From an uncultured Lentisphaerota bacterium (GTDB lineage Bacteria; Verrucomicrobiota; Kiritimatiellia; CAIQIC01), in the NCBI GenBank assembly GCA_903871765.1, contig CAIQIC010000530.1, positions 1-32,255 on the forward strand: 32,255 nucleotides of DNA, read 5' to 3'. The notes under the pieces were generated by a model. The model was not told where the DNA came from. It worked only from the letters and a program-made list of their open reading frames with translations, and ran no database searches. This document shows, piece by piece, positions 17,154 through 24,428 of the stretch. The position numbers and the translations under genes are program-made. Numbering within the stretch: the stretch's first letter is position 1; each line of letters starts with the position of its first letter.

Positions 17154-17189
17154 TTGCACCTCGAAAAGTGTTATAGTATATTATAACAC
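17154..17189 (+). promoter_or_regulatory. Promoter with palindromic operator for the XRE-ImmA-methyltransferase operon
   Basis: TTGCAC (17154-17159) and TATATT (17177-17182) are separated by exactly 17 bases. A 22-bp palindrome, GTGTTATA (17168-17175) and TATAACAC (17182-17189) around GTATAT, covers the -10 box and part of the spacer. A repressor bound there would block RNA polymerase, so autoregulation by the XRE protein encoded 18 bases further on is the simple reading. GGAGGG at 17195-17200 then sets the GTG start. Confidence 0.75.
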
Positions 17190-17207
17190 CAAACGGAGGG
17201 CTGTAGC

Positions 17208-17588
17208 GTGAAAAATGCGTTCGGTGAGTTTGTTCGCGAGCTGCGGTTGGCGCGGGGTATGAGCATACGGACCTTTGCGCGCGAAGTGGGGTTGCAGCCG
17301 TCGAACTACTGCAACATGGAGAATGGTGTGCTGGCCCCGCCGCCGGCGGATGGCGTGGAGCGGATTGCCGCGGCCCTGCAAATGAAAACGGGGTCGTCAG
17401 ATTATGTGAAACTGCTCGATCTGGCGGCCAAGGTCCGCCGTGAAGTGCCGGCCGATATCGCCAAGCTGGTGCGGGAGAACGCGTTGATCCCTGCACTGCT
17501 GCGCACCGTGGAGAGCGAGCGGGTGAGCGAGGAGAAGCTGCGGGGCATTATCGAGGACCTGCGCCATGGCCGCCATCAAGGCACCTGA
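17208..17588 (+). CDS. XRE-family helix-turn-helix repressor
   Basis: The 126-residue protein has an N-terminal XRE/Cro-type HTH at about 8-57, with FVRELRLARGMSIRTFAREV and then GLQPSNYCNMENG. A helical C-terminal half may dimerise or contact the protease. The GTG start is well supported by GGAGGG 7 bases upstream. The gene overlaps the ImmA-like gene by 23 bases, the classic repressor/antirepressor-protease arrangement known from ICEBs1 ImmR/ImmA and DdrO/IrrE. By analogy the protease would cut the repressor under a stress or infection signal and release the operon that includes the methyltransferase. The palindrome over its own promoter agrees with this. The trigger is unknown. Confidence 0.9.
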   Translation: MKNAFGEFVRELRLARGMSIRTFAREVGLQPSNYCNMENGVLAPPPADGVERIAAALQMKTGSSDYVKLLDLAAKVRREVPADIAKLVRENALIPALLRTVESERVSEEKLRGIIEDLRHGRHQGT

Positions 17589-18180
17589 TTTCCGATTGTA
17601 TGAGTTGGAGCGCAAGGCCGAGGATGCCATCCGGCGCTTCCCCCAGTGTGCAACCGGGTTGCGCGTGGATATCGAGCTGCTGATCGAGCTGAACGGTGTG
17701 CGCATTGAGGCTTTTCAGGATCTTCGCCGCAAATGGGATACCTATGCCTTTCCGGACGTCACGGGGCATTTCATCTTCGTGGACGCCGGTCTGATGGATG
17801 ACCCGGGCGGGGGGAAAAAATTGCGCTTCACGCTGGCGGAGGAGTTCGCGCACATCCTTGTTCATACGCCGCTGTTCACGAAATGCCGGACACCCGAGGA
17901 CCGCTTGTCGTTGCAGCGACACCTGGGCGAGGACATCGTTGACCGACTGGAGCGGCAAGCACGGGCGCTCGCCGGGGCGCTGCTGATGCCGGCAGCAACG
18001 TTCGACCCGCGCGTCGAGGAAGTCGCCACGGCCTGCCGGAATGCGCAGGGGGAGATTGATGTCGAGAAACTCGCGCAGGCACTGGCCCACGATTTCGATG
18101 TGAACTATCGCGCCGCTCGCAAGCGGTTACGCATGCGCGGATATCACCGCGAGGAACGGTTGGGCCTGAATCTGGACTGA
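17566..18180 (+). CDS. ImmA/IrrE-family metallopeptidase-like protein
   Basis: The 204-residue protein shows the ImmA/IrrE layout. A helix-rich start with VDIELLIELNGVRIE leads to the metal-site region RFTLAEEFAHILVH (about 88-101). Further on is LERQARALAGALLMP (about 127-141), equivalent to the family motif that supplies the third ligand and precedes LLMP. In the active-site helix the usual HExxH first histidine is replaced by glutamate (EEFAH). I recall family members with EE at this spot, so the protein may still bind metal or may be a regulatory homologue. The N-terminus overlaps the repressor gene by 23 bases, so translation is coupled. It should act on the XRE protein; a stress sensor function is inferred only from the family. 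Confidence 0.88.
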   Translation: MAAIKAPDFRLYELERKAEDAIRRFPQCATGLRVDIELLIELNGVRIEAFQDLRRKWDTYAFPDVTGHFIFVDAGLMDDPGGGKKLRFTLAEEFAHILVHTPLFTKCRTPEDRLSLQRHLGEDIVDRLERQARALAGALLMPAATFDPRVEEVATACRNAQGEIDVEKLAQALAHDFDVNYRAARKRLRMRGYHREERLGLNLD

Positions 18181-18201
18181 TGGGCCGTGGATGGGGGCCG
18201 C

Positions 18202-21200
18202 ATGATCAAAGATCCCGAACGCCTGCGTGCGATCAAGTCGCTGCCACAACTGCTCGCCTACCTCCGCGACGATCTCGAATGGCCTATCGGCACCGAGAGC
18301 GTGGACGACCTCACATTCGACTATCGGCCCGACGAACTCGGTTTGAACGCCGAGGCGGCCGTCCGGATCAAGGAAATCAAGCAAATCCGCCCGCTCGCCG
18401 GCAATCAGCCGTGGGGCATCTTCTGGATCAATTTCGAGAAGAAGCGCCTGCCGGTGGTGATCATGCGCCGCATTCTGCGCGCCCTCGTCTTTAAGAAACG
18501 CGCCTCCGCCAACCAGGTAGAACGCAAAGCGTGGCAAATCAGCGACCTGCTCTTCATCTCCGCCTACGGCGAAGATACCGACCGCGCCATCACACTGGCG
18601 CACTTCGTCGAGCGCCAGGATTACGGGAACCTCGCCGAACTGCGCGTTCTCGGCTGGGACGATGACGACACCCCGCTCAAGTACGATTACATCATTCACA
18701 CGCTGGAGGACAAACTCCACTGGCGCGAAGATTTCGAGCGCGACGCCGACTTCTGGCGGCAGACCTGGCAGGCGGCCTTCACGCTCCGCCACCGGGAGGT
18801 CATCACGACCTCCAAGGAACTGGCGATGGCGATGGCCCACCTCGCCAGGCGCATCCGGGGCCGCGTCCGGTCCGTGCTCCGCTACGAAGACGGCTTTGGC
18901 GGTATCCGCAAGCTCCAGCGCGCCTTCCAGCAGGCCTTGATTCACGACCTGACCGACGACGACTTTGCCGATATGTGGGCGCAGACCATCACCTACGGCC
19001 TGTTCTCCGCCGCCGTCTCCCGCCCCGCCGGCATCCACAGCGGCAATCTTGTGGATATGGTCCCGGTGACCAATCCCTTCCTCCGCGACATGCTTGCCAC
19101 CTTCCTCAACCTCAGCGGGCGCAAGGGCCGGATTGACTTCGACGAACTCGGCATCCAGGAGGTTGTGGACCTGCTCAACAGCGACGACACCCATCTCGAC
19201 GCCGTCCTGCGCGACTTTGGCAACCGCACCCGGCAGGAAGACCCGGTTATCCACTTCTACGAAGATTTTCTCACGCAATACGACAAACAGCGCAAAATCC
19301 AGCGCGGCGTCTTCTATACCCCGCAACCCGTCGTCTCCTACATCGTCCGCAGCGTCCACGAACTGCTCCAGACCGAATTCGGCCTGGAAGACGGCCTCGC
19401 CGCCACCGTCACCTGGGGCGAAATGCTCAAACGCAACCCCGGCCTGAAGCTACCGCCGCTTACCGACGGAACCGGCGAGCAACGCACCATTGACCCCAGC
19501 GAACCCTTCGTCCTTATCCTCGACATTGCCACCGGCACCGCCACCTTCATCATTGAAGTGATTGATGTGATCCACAAGACAATGGTTGCCAAGTGGAAGA
19601 AAGCCGGTAAGACCGACACCCAGATTCACGACCTCTGGAACGATTATGTTCCTCAACACCTTCTCCCCCGCGTGTACGGTTTCGAGTTGATGATGGCCCC
19701 CTACGCGATCGCCCACATGAAAGTTGGCCTCAAACTCGCCGAGACCGGCTACAAGTTCCGCTCCAACGAACGCGCCCGCATCTACCTCACCAACACCCTC
19801 GAACCCAAAGTCCGGCAACTCCCCGCCATCGGCTTTGAAGCCCTCGCCCATGAAGCCAAAGAAGTGAACGAGGTCAAATGGTATAAGCGGTTCACGGTAG
19901 TCATCGGCAACCCACCTTACTCTAAAATCTCTGCGAACCTGTCGCCTGAAGCGCGTGCAATTATTGAACGGTATCGATTTGCCGATGGTGCAAGAATCAA
20001 AGAGCGTGGGGCGCTCCAGTTTGAGATCAATCTCCAAGATGACTACGTGAAATTTCTACGCTCATCTGAAGTATATGTGGAGAAGGCAACGACTGGTGTG
20101 TTGGGACTGATCACAAATAACGGTTACCTGAGCACGCCGACACTTCGCGGGTTGCGCGACTCCCTCCTTGAGACCTTCAGCACCATTTCCTTACTAGACT
20201 TGCACGGCCACCTTGCGAAGGGAGAACTCGGTCCGGACGGCAACGCCGAGGAGAATGTGTTCGATATTTTGCAGGGCGTCGCAATTATTCTAGGTCGGCT
20301 GAATGACGGTCGCCGTGAACATGCGTCGGTGTTTCACACCGACCTGTTTGGTTCTCGGGAGAAGAAATATTCGTATTTGAAGGAGCACACTCTTTCTACC
20401 ATGACTCAATCTCGCTTGAGTCCGCCGCCGCCATTTTACCTTTTCGTCCCACACGACGCAGACTTGGAAGCGGAGTGGATGAAATCTGCCGGCCTTACGG
20501 AACTCTTCCCAAAAAACAGTGCCGGTATCATCACCGCGAGAGATGGTCTGGTCATTGCCGAGGACAAAAGACGACTGTCCGAGCGGATGGAAAACTTCAG
20601 CATTGCTAAAGGAAGTGAGGGCTCAGTTTACGAAGAGTTCAACTTCTCAGCCAGCAAACGTTTCGATCTTCGAAAAGCGCAAGAAGAACTTAGGAAATTA
20701 ACGTCTTTCAGTACGCCAATCCGCCGACTGTTGCATCGGCCATTCGACTCACGCTACATTTTCTTTGACTCAAACGTCGTATGGAGTTTATCTCGACCAA
20801 TGGCAGACCAATTAGTTTACGGTCGCAATATTGCCTTGGTAGCGACCCGGCAAGTGACCCGCCCGCAATTTGAGCACGCTTTTGTCTCAAGGTACATGAT
20901 CGAAATCAAAGCCTGCTCGCACGACCGCAACACACAGATATTCCCTTTGTTTCTCAAGCACAAGGCGTATGGACTAAACATCGAGGCCGAGAGCACTCCA
21001 AACGTGAGTGGAAAGCTCTTCTCAAACCTCGCCAATACGTTGGGTTTACAGACGGTTACCCATTGTGAGGGTCACGGAAAGGATGCCGAACTTACACCCC
21101 TGAAACTTTTCGATTATGCCTACGCAATTCTGTATTCACCGGCATACAGGAAGCGTTACTTCGAGTTCTTGAGAAGTGATTTCCCGCGCCTGCCGTTAAC

Positions 21201-21825
21201 CCCCCGGCTCGACCTGTTCCGCGCCCTCGCGGCGCTTGGCGGCGACCTCGTCGCCCTGCACCTGCTCGAATCGCCCCAACTCGACCACCTCATCACCAAA
21301 TTCATCGGCGACCCCAAGCAGGAGATCGAGAAAATCGCCTTCACTGTAGGCCGCGTCTCCGACGCGGCGCCTTCCGTAGAAGCGACGTCCCGTCGCTTTT
21401 CCGTCACGGGGCGGGACGCCGCGTCCACGACCGCCGCGCCCGCTACCGGCACCGTCTGGATTGACAAGACGCAGACCACCGGCTTCCAGGGCGTCCCCGA
21501 CAACGTCTGGAATTTCCACATCGGCGGCTACCAAGTCTGCGAGAAATGGCTCAAAGACCGCAAGGGCCGCACCTTGTCCAAAGACGACATGGCCCACTAC
21601 CAGAAAATCGTCGTTGCTCTGACCGAAACCATCCGCCTTATGTCCGAAATTGACAAGGTGATCGAAGCCCACGGCGGTTGGCCCGGGGCGTTTGCGTCTA
21701 CGACAGCGCAATCTGAGCGTGAAAAACCTGCCGACCTGCCCATGGCGGCTGAGGGCCGTGCTAGCTACTCGACGGTGCGGGCTGAGGACTCTGGCACAAT
21801 GCGAAATCGTGATGAGGCTGATTGA
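18202..21825 (+). CDS. Type ISP-like adenine-specific DNA methyltransferase with specificity domain
   Basis: The protein is about 1207 residues. The first 390 residues match the N-terminal region of long N6-adenine methyltransferases of this class, with no helicase motifs. The catalytic domain has FYTPQPVVSYIV, motif I LDIATGTATF (around D441) and motif IV VVIGNPPYS (NPPY at 570-573). The target-recognition region follows. The end has TQTTGFQGVPDNVWNFHIGGYQVCEKWLKD, as in LlaBIII-type C-terminal domains. It should methylate adenine in a non-palindromic site, protecting host DNA from the PLD-helicase. The start at 18202 is preferred on homology (MIKDPERLRAIKSLPQLL); 18187 is the alternative. 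Base composition drops sharply between about 19921 and 21180. A palindrome array adds about 30 residues before TQTTGF, and the last 40 residues are unlike the family. Confidence 0.9.
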   Translation: MIKDPERLRAIKSLPQLLAYLRDDLEWPIGTESVDDLTFDYRPDELGLNAEAAVRIKEIKQIRPLAGNQPWGIFWINFEKKRLPVVIMRRILRALVFKKRASANQVERKAWQISDLLFISAYGEDTDRAITLAHFVERQDYGNLAELRVLGWDDDDTPLKYDYIIHTLEDKLHWREDFERDADFWRQTWQAAFTLRHREVITTSKELAMAMAHLARRIRGRVRSVLRYEDGFGGIRKLQRAFQQALIHDLTDDDFADMWAQTITYGLFSAAVSRPAGIHSGNLVDMVPVTNPFLRDMLATFLNLSGRKGRIDFDELGIQEVVDLLNSDDTHLDAVLRDFGNRTRQEDPVIHFYEDFLTQYDKQRKIQRGVFYTPQPVVSYIVRSVHELLQTEFGLEDGLAATVTWGEMLKRNPGLKLPPLTDGTGEQRTIDPSEPFVLILDIATGTATFIIEVIDVIHKTMVAKWKKAGKTDTQIHDLWNDYVPQHLLPRVYGFELMMAPYAIAHMKVGLKLAETGYKFRSNERARIYLTNTLEPKVRQLPAIGFEALAHEAKEVNEVKWYKRFTVVIGNPPYSKISANLSPEARAIIERYRFADGARIKERGALQFEINLQDDYVKFLRSSEVYVEKATTGVLGLITNNGYLSTPTLRGLRDSLLETFSTISLLDLHGHLAKGELGPDGNAEENVFDILQGVAIILGRLNDGRREHASVFHTDLFGSREKKYSYLKEHTLSTMTQSRLSPPPPFYLFVPHDADLEAEWMKSAGLTELFPKNSAGIITARDGLVIAEDKRRLSERMENFSIAKGSEGSVYEEFNFSASKRFDLRKAQEELRKLTSFSTPIRRLLHRPFDSRYIFFDSNVVWSLSRPMADQLVYGRNIALVATRQVTRPQFEHAFVSRYMIEIKACSHDRNTQIFPLFLKHKAYGLNIEAESTPNVSGKLFSNLANTLGLQTVTHCEGHGKDAELTPLKLFDYAYAILYSPAYRKRYFEFLRSDFPRLPLTPRLDLFRALAALGGDLVALHLLESPQLDHLITKFIGDPKQEIEKIAFTVGRVSDAAPSVEATSRRFSVTGRDAASTTAAPATGTVWIDKTQTTGFQGVPDNVWNFHIGGYQVCEKWLKDRKGRTLSKDDMAHYQKIVVALTETIRLMSEIDKVIEAHGGWPGAFASTTAQSEREKPADLPMAAEGRASYSTVRAEDSGTMRNRDEAD
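21345..21420. repeat. Array of three small palindromes inside the methyltransferase gene
   Basis: Three triloop hairpins follow one another: CCGCGTC/GACGCGG (21351-21367, loop TCC), AGCGACG/CGTCGCT (21381-21397, loop TCC) and GGCG/CGCC (21410-21420, loop GGA). The first two are each preceded by a GTAG word (21346 and 21376), suggesting a unit with that head. They are translated in frame as a serine/alanine/arginine-rich linker that family members appear to lack. They look like REP-type extragenic elements captured by a coding sequence. Confidence 0.65.
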
Positions 21826-21841
21826 GAGTCGAAAATCATCA

Positions 21842-22711
21842 ATGTCAGCAAGAGGTGGTCTAGTGGCTCTGGGCTCAAATAAAATCATCGCAGAAGTAAA
21901 GAGGTTGATTGCCCAAATCGGCCTGAATTCCATATCCATATCGGTCAAATATGTTTTGGCCCTTCTATTCTTTGTCGGTGTTGCCGCTATGCTTTTTCAT
22001 ATTGGCCAAGGCAAGACGTTAGTTGGTGGCGTCTTGACGGCGCTTTTCTTCTACATATTCAGTCAAATACGCAACATTTATCTTGAGGCAAAGCTCAAGG
22101 CGGCGCTGGTGCACGCAATAACGGGATTATATACGACATTTGATGATCTGCGCATTACCTTTCGAAACACGACTTCTGTGCCCATTACGATTCGTGAGAT
22201 TAGATTCCGCAAGTCGGCCAAAGCAAAAACAGGTGCCAGTTCCATAACGCGACTCCGATACATCAGCCCTACATATCACGTCATCAACAGGGATCCGGAT
22301 GAAGAAATGGGGGATTTTTTTCCGCATGATGTCGAGCTTCCATGGATAGTTCGGGCTGAGATGCATGAGATCGCTGAGGGCGAAAACCTTACGTCATTTC
22401 CTGATCCAGGGGATTTTCATGTTATTCCGCCAGAGGCTGGGGCAACCTATGCGCTCTGGTTCATGGCCTGCAAGCAATATCTAGAGGATGACATTGAGGA
22501 AATGCTCATGATCGTTGAGTATCCAACACTGCTGGGGAGACCGAGGGTAGCGTCTTTCCGTCTTTCCAAAAGACAATCGGAATTTGTGCAACGTTTTCTC
22601 CGTGAACAAATGCCGTTGATGGAAAAACAGGCAAATGAAATGTTGGAACATTTCCAGCAGACGGCCGCAAGAGGCAAAATGGAGCTGCCGGGGCCAATAA
22701 TTCGTAAATGA
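21842..22711 (+). CDS. Unrecognised membrane-anchored protein linked to the restriction-like island
   Basis: From the ATG at 21842 the protein has 289 residues; an ATG at 21812 overlapping the methyltransferase stop is an alternative. Residues around 28-71 form two closely spaced hydrophobic helices, VKYVLALLFFVGVAAMLFHI and LVGGVLTALFFYIFSQI. A soluble domain of about 210 residues follows, with a beta-rich start (LRITFRNTTSVPITIREIRF) and a helical charged end (FVQRFLREQMPLMEKQANEMLEHF). I recognise no domain. Its codon use is clearly more AT-rich than the genes on either side, which suggests transfer. Position and orientation place it at the end of the XRE-ImmA-methyltransferase operon. It could be an effector or sensor of that system or an unrelated passenger. 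Confidence 0.75.
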   Translation: MSARGGLVALGSNKIIAEVKRLIAQIGLNSISISVKYVLALLFFVGVAAMLFHIGQGKTLVGGVLTALFFYIFSQIRNIYLEAKLKAALVHAITGLYTTFDDLRITFRNTTSVPITIREIRFRKSAKAKTGASSITRLRYISPTYHVINRDPDEEMGDFFPHDVELPWIVRAEMHEIAEGENLTSFPDPGDFHVIPPEAGATYALWFMACKQYLEDDIEEMLMIVEYPTLLGRPRVASFRLSKRQSEFVQRFLREQMPLMEKQANEMLEHFQQTAARGKMELPGPIIRK

Positions 22712-22748
22712 TAAGTCGCTCGAAAGCCGCTTGAGTCAGAGCCGCTGG

Positions 22749-22783
22749 GGTCAGGTCTTTGTTAATTTAACAAATCCGTTTTT
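22749..22783. repeat. GGTCAGGTC-plus-palindrome element at the right end of the island
   Basis: A GGGGTCAGGTC word leads directly into a perfect AT-only palindrome, TTTGTTAA-T-TTAACAAA (22758-22774), then TCCGTTTTT. GGGGTCAGGTC-type words are, from memory, common beside REP-associated or IS200-type transposase repeats. No transposase gene is present. It could equally serve as a weak terminator after the membrane-protein gene. It sits where composition switches back to the chromosomal norm. Confidence 0.4.
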
Positions 22784-22850
22784 CGCTGCCTCGAGCCGCA
22801 TCCGCACTCGCTTGGCCGCAAAAACTCACCGCCACCCCCGGATACGCGCG

Positions 22851-23501
22851 CTAAGGCTTGGGCAGCATTTCAAGCATCGCCGCGCCCATGGCGTGGCCGA
22901 TGCGCGTGAACCAGATCGCGCTGCCCAGGTAGTGGTAAGCGCGGTCCCCGCCGGTCTTGTTCCACCTTTCAACGTCCTTGCTCCAGGTGGGGTACAGCGC
23001 CTCGGCCGCCTGGTCAACCAGGACGTCCGTGCGGAACGCCTTGACGTTGCCCTTGAACTCCGGCACGTCGTTCATCGCCATCTGCGCCTCGCGGATCGTC
23101 AACATCGCGCCGGCGGCCGGCTTCGAGCCGTTCTGGCCCATCGCGGCGATTACGAACGGCAGGTTCGATGCATGGAGGTCCTTGCGAATATCCTTAATGA
23201 AGTGCTGCATGTTCGATGCGTACTCGTTCTCCGCCCCGTACTGGTCGTTCCAGCCCTGGAACCAGACGAACCCGGCCAGTTCCACCGGGCGGCCCTGTAG
23301 CGCCGGGAACAGCGTCCCGACGTTGTCGCACGTCGCTTTCACCTCGGCCAGCAGGTCGCGGTACGAAGCGCCGTACGGCTGCTTGATGAAAACCTTGACC
23401 GAGCTCTTTCCGGCTGGCGCGCCATATGCCGGCCCGCCGGCGATCGCCGCGAACAGGGCCAAAATCGCCATGCTTTCGATCCACTTTATTTCAACGTTCA
23501 T
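22851..23501 (-). CDS. Sialate O-acetylesterase-like (SASA/CE6-type) protein lacking the catalytic serine block
   Basis: The 216-residue product has a signal peptide (cleavage near AYGA, residue 28). It then runs VKVFI straight into KQPYGASYRDLLAEVKATCD. In SASA-type carbohydrate esterases the VKVFI-like strand is followed by the nucleophile block GQSNM and about a hundred further residues; here that part is missing without breaking the frame. The later family blocks are intact: AGFVWFQGWND (76-86), FIKDIRKDL, LPFVIAAMG, and the D-x-x-x-H pair D186/H190 in DRAYHYLGSA. The protein probably cannot hydrolyse acetyl esters as the family does. AAAGGA upstream supports the start. It overlaps the metallopeptidase stop as ATGA, so it is the second gene of that operon. 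It could be a decaying gene or a secreted binding protein. Confidence 0.82.
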   Translation of the reverse strand: MNVEIKWIESMAILALFAAIAGGPAYGAPAGKSSVKVFIKQPYGASYRDLLAEVKATCDNVGTLFPALQGRPVELAGFVWFQGWNDQYGAENEYASNMQHFIKDIRKDLHASNLPFVIAAMGQNGSKPAAGAMLTIREAQMAMNDVPEFKGNVKAFRTDVLVDQAAEALYPTWSKDVERWNKTGGDRAYHYLGSAIWFTRIGHAMGAAMLEMLPKP

Positions 23502-24346
23502 TGGTTTCCTTTCTTTCCAGGTTGATAATTCATCAAGGGTCTGAAGATCCCGGCCAGTTCTTTGACCAGCGGCCGTTCCTCCGGGTTGACGAGTTGCTCC
23601 CATTTCTTGAAGTCGGTCTGTCCGGACGCTGACGTGGCGTTGCCGAGCATGGTCAGCGCGCCCCAGGACTTGGGGTGACGTTTGAGCACGGCTTCGATCA
23701 CCACCGCGCAAGCGTGTTGCTGGGGCCTATCGAATGCGCCTTGCTGGAGCAGGGCCGGCGCCTTTGCCCGCAACCAGGTCGTGATCTGCGCCTCGTCCGG
23801 ACTCAAATGGATTTGTTCAAGCATATTACGCAGCGTCTGGTTACGGTATTCTTTGAAATGGTGCGCCCATGATTTCCAGTTGGGAAAGGGTGGATTGTCG
23901 GCCCATTTGTCCCCCATGTCCGATAAGGCGATGAGAGACAGTGCCGTCACGGTGGACTCTATGAACCAGTTGCTGCGGTAGGGGTTCACGTAGTGATGAC
24001 CAAGTTCGTGCGCCAGTTGGTAGGTGATCCGGCAGTAGTCGCGCGAGGGCAGGCAGGTGATGTTGACGATGTACTCCTTGGGCAGTCCGTTTAGCACGGC
24101 GCGCGGCAGGTTGTCGGCGGCCTGCTGGATCACGAACGGCTTGACACCCAGCGCCGGCGGCTTCCGCATGCGGCCCGCGATGAGGCCGGCCACATCCGTG
24201 CAGACGGCCGTCACATCGCGCCGCAGGCTTTCGTCCCCGAAGTCGTGGCGCACGCGGATTTCCGCTCCCACCGGCGTTGCCGCATAGAGCAAGGCCGCCA
24301 GAAACAACCCTCCTGGACATGCTCCTGGGCCGGATCGCGGTCTCAT
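23498..24346 (-). CDS. Secreted zinc metallopeptidase-like protein (HEXXH)
   Basis: The 282-residue protein has an N-terminal signal sequence ending near residue 28 (LLYAATPVGA). A metallopeptidase helix HELGHHYVNP (H113, E114, H117) is followed 13 residues later by E130 in WFIESTVTALS, a possible third ligand as in gluzincin-type enzymes. The C-terminal third, with AVVIEAVLKRHPKSWGALTM and FKKWEQLV, is helical and may contact substrate. No named family is certain. The product is probably exported and acts on protein or glycoprotein. Its stop codon overlaps the start of the truncated esterase gene (ATGA), so the two are co-translated. GC is moderately below that of the housekeeping genes. Confidence 0.75.
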   Translation of the reverse strand: MRPRSGPGACPGGLFLAALLYAATPVGAEIRVRHDFGDESLRRDVTAVCTDVAGLIAGRMRKPPALGVKPFVIQQAADNLPRAVLNGLPKEYIVNITCLPSRDYCRITYQLAHELGHHYVNPYRSNWFIESTVTALSLIALSDMGDKWADNPPFPNWKSWAHHFKEYRNQTLRNMLEQIHLSPDEAQITTWLRAKAPALLQQGAFDRPQQHACAVVIEAVLKRHPKSWGALTMLGNATSASGQTDFKKWEQLVNPEERPLVKELAGIFRPLMNYQPGKKGNQ

Positions 24347-24428
24347 GGCTGTGCCTTGTTCCGATGCAAACGGCGGGTGGAAAGGTGAAGATGGGAGCTC
24401 CGGGGTTATTTTCCATTTACTCCCACAT

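Noticed and set aside
13976-21825. DISARM or BREX assignment for the helicase/methyltransferase island
   Set aside because: A helicase, PLD domain and methyltransferase are present, but no DUF1998 (DrmB), no DrmA-type helicase and no PglZ, BrxC or BrxL genes are seen, and PLD is fused to the helicase rather than separate.
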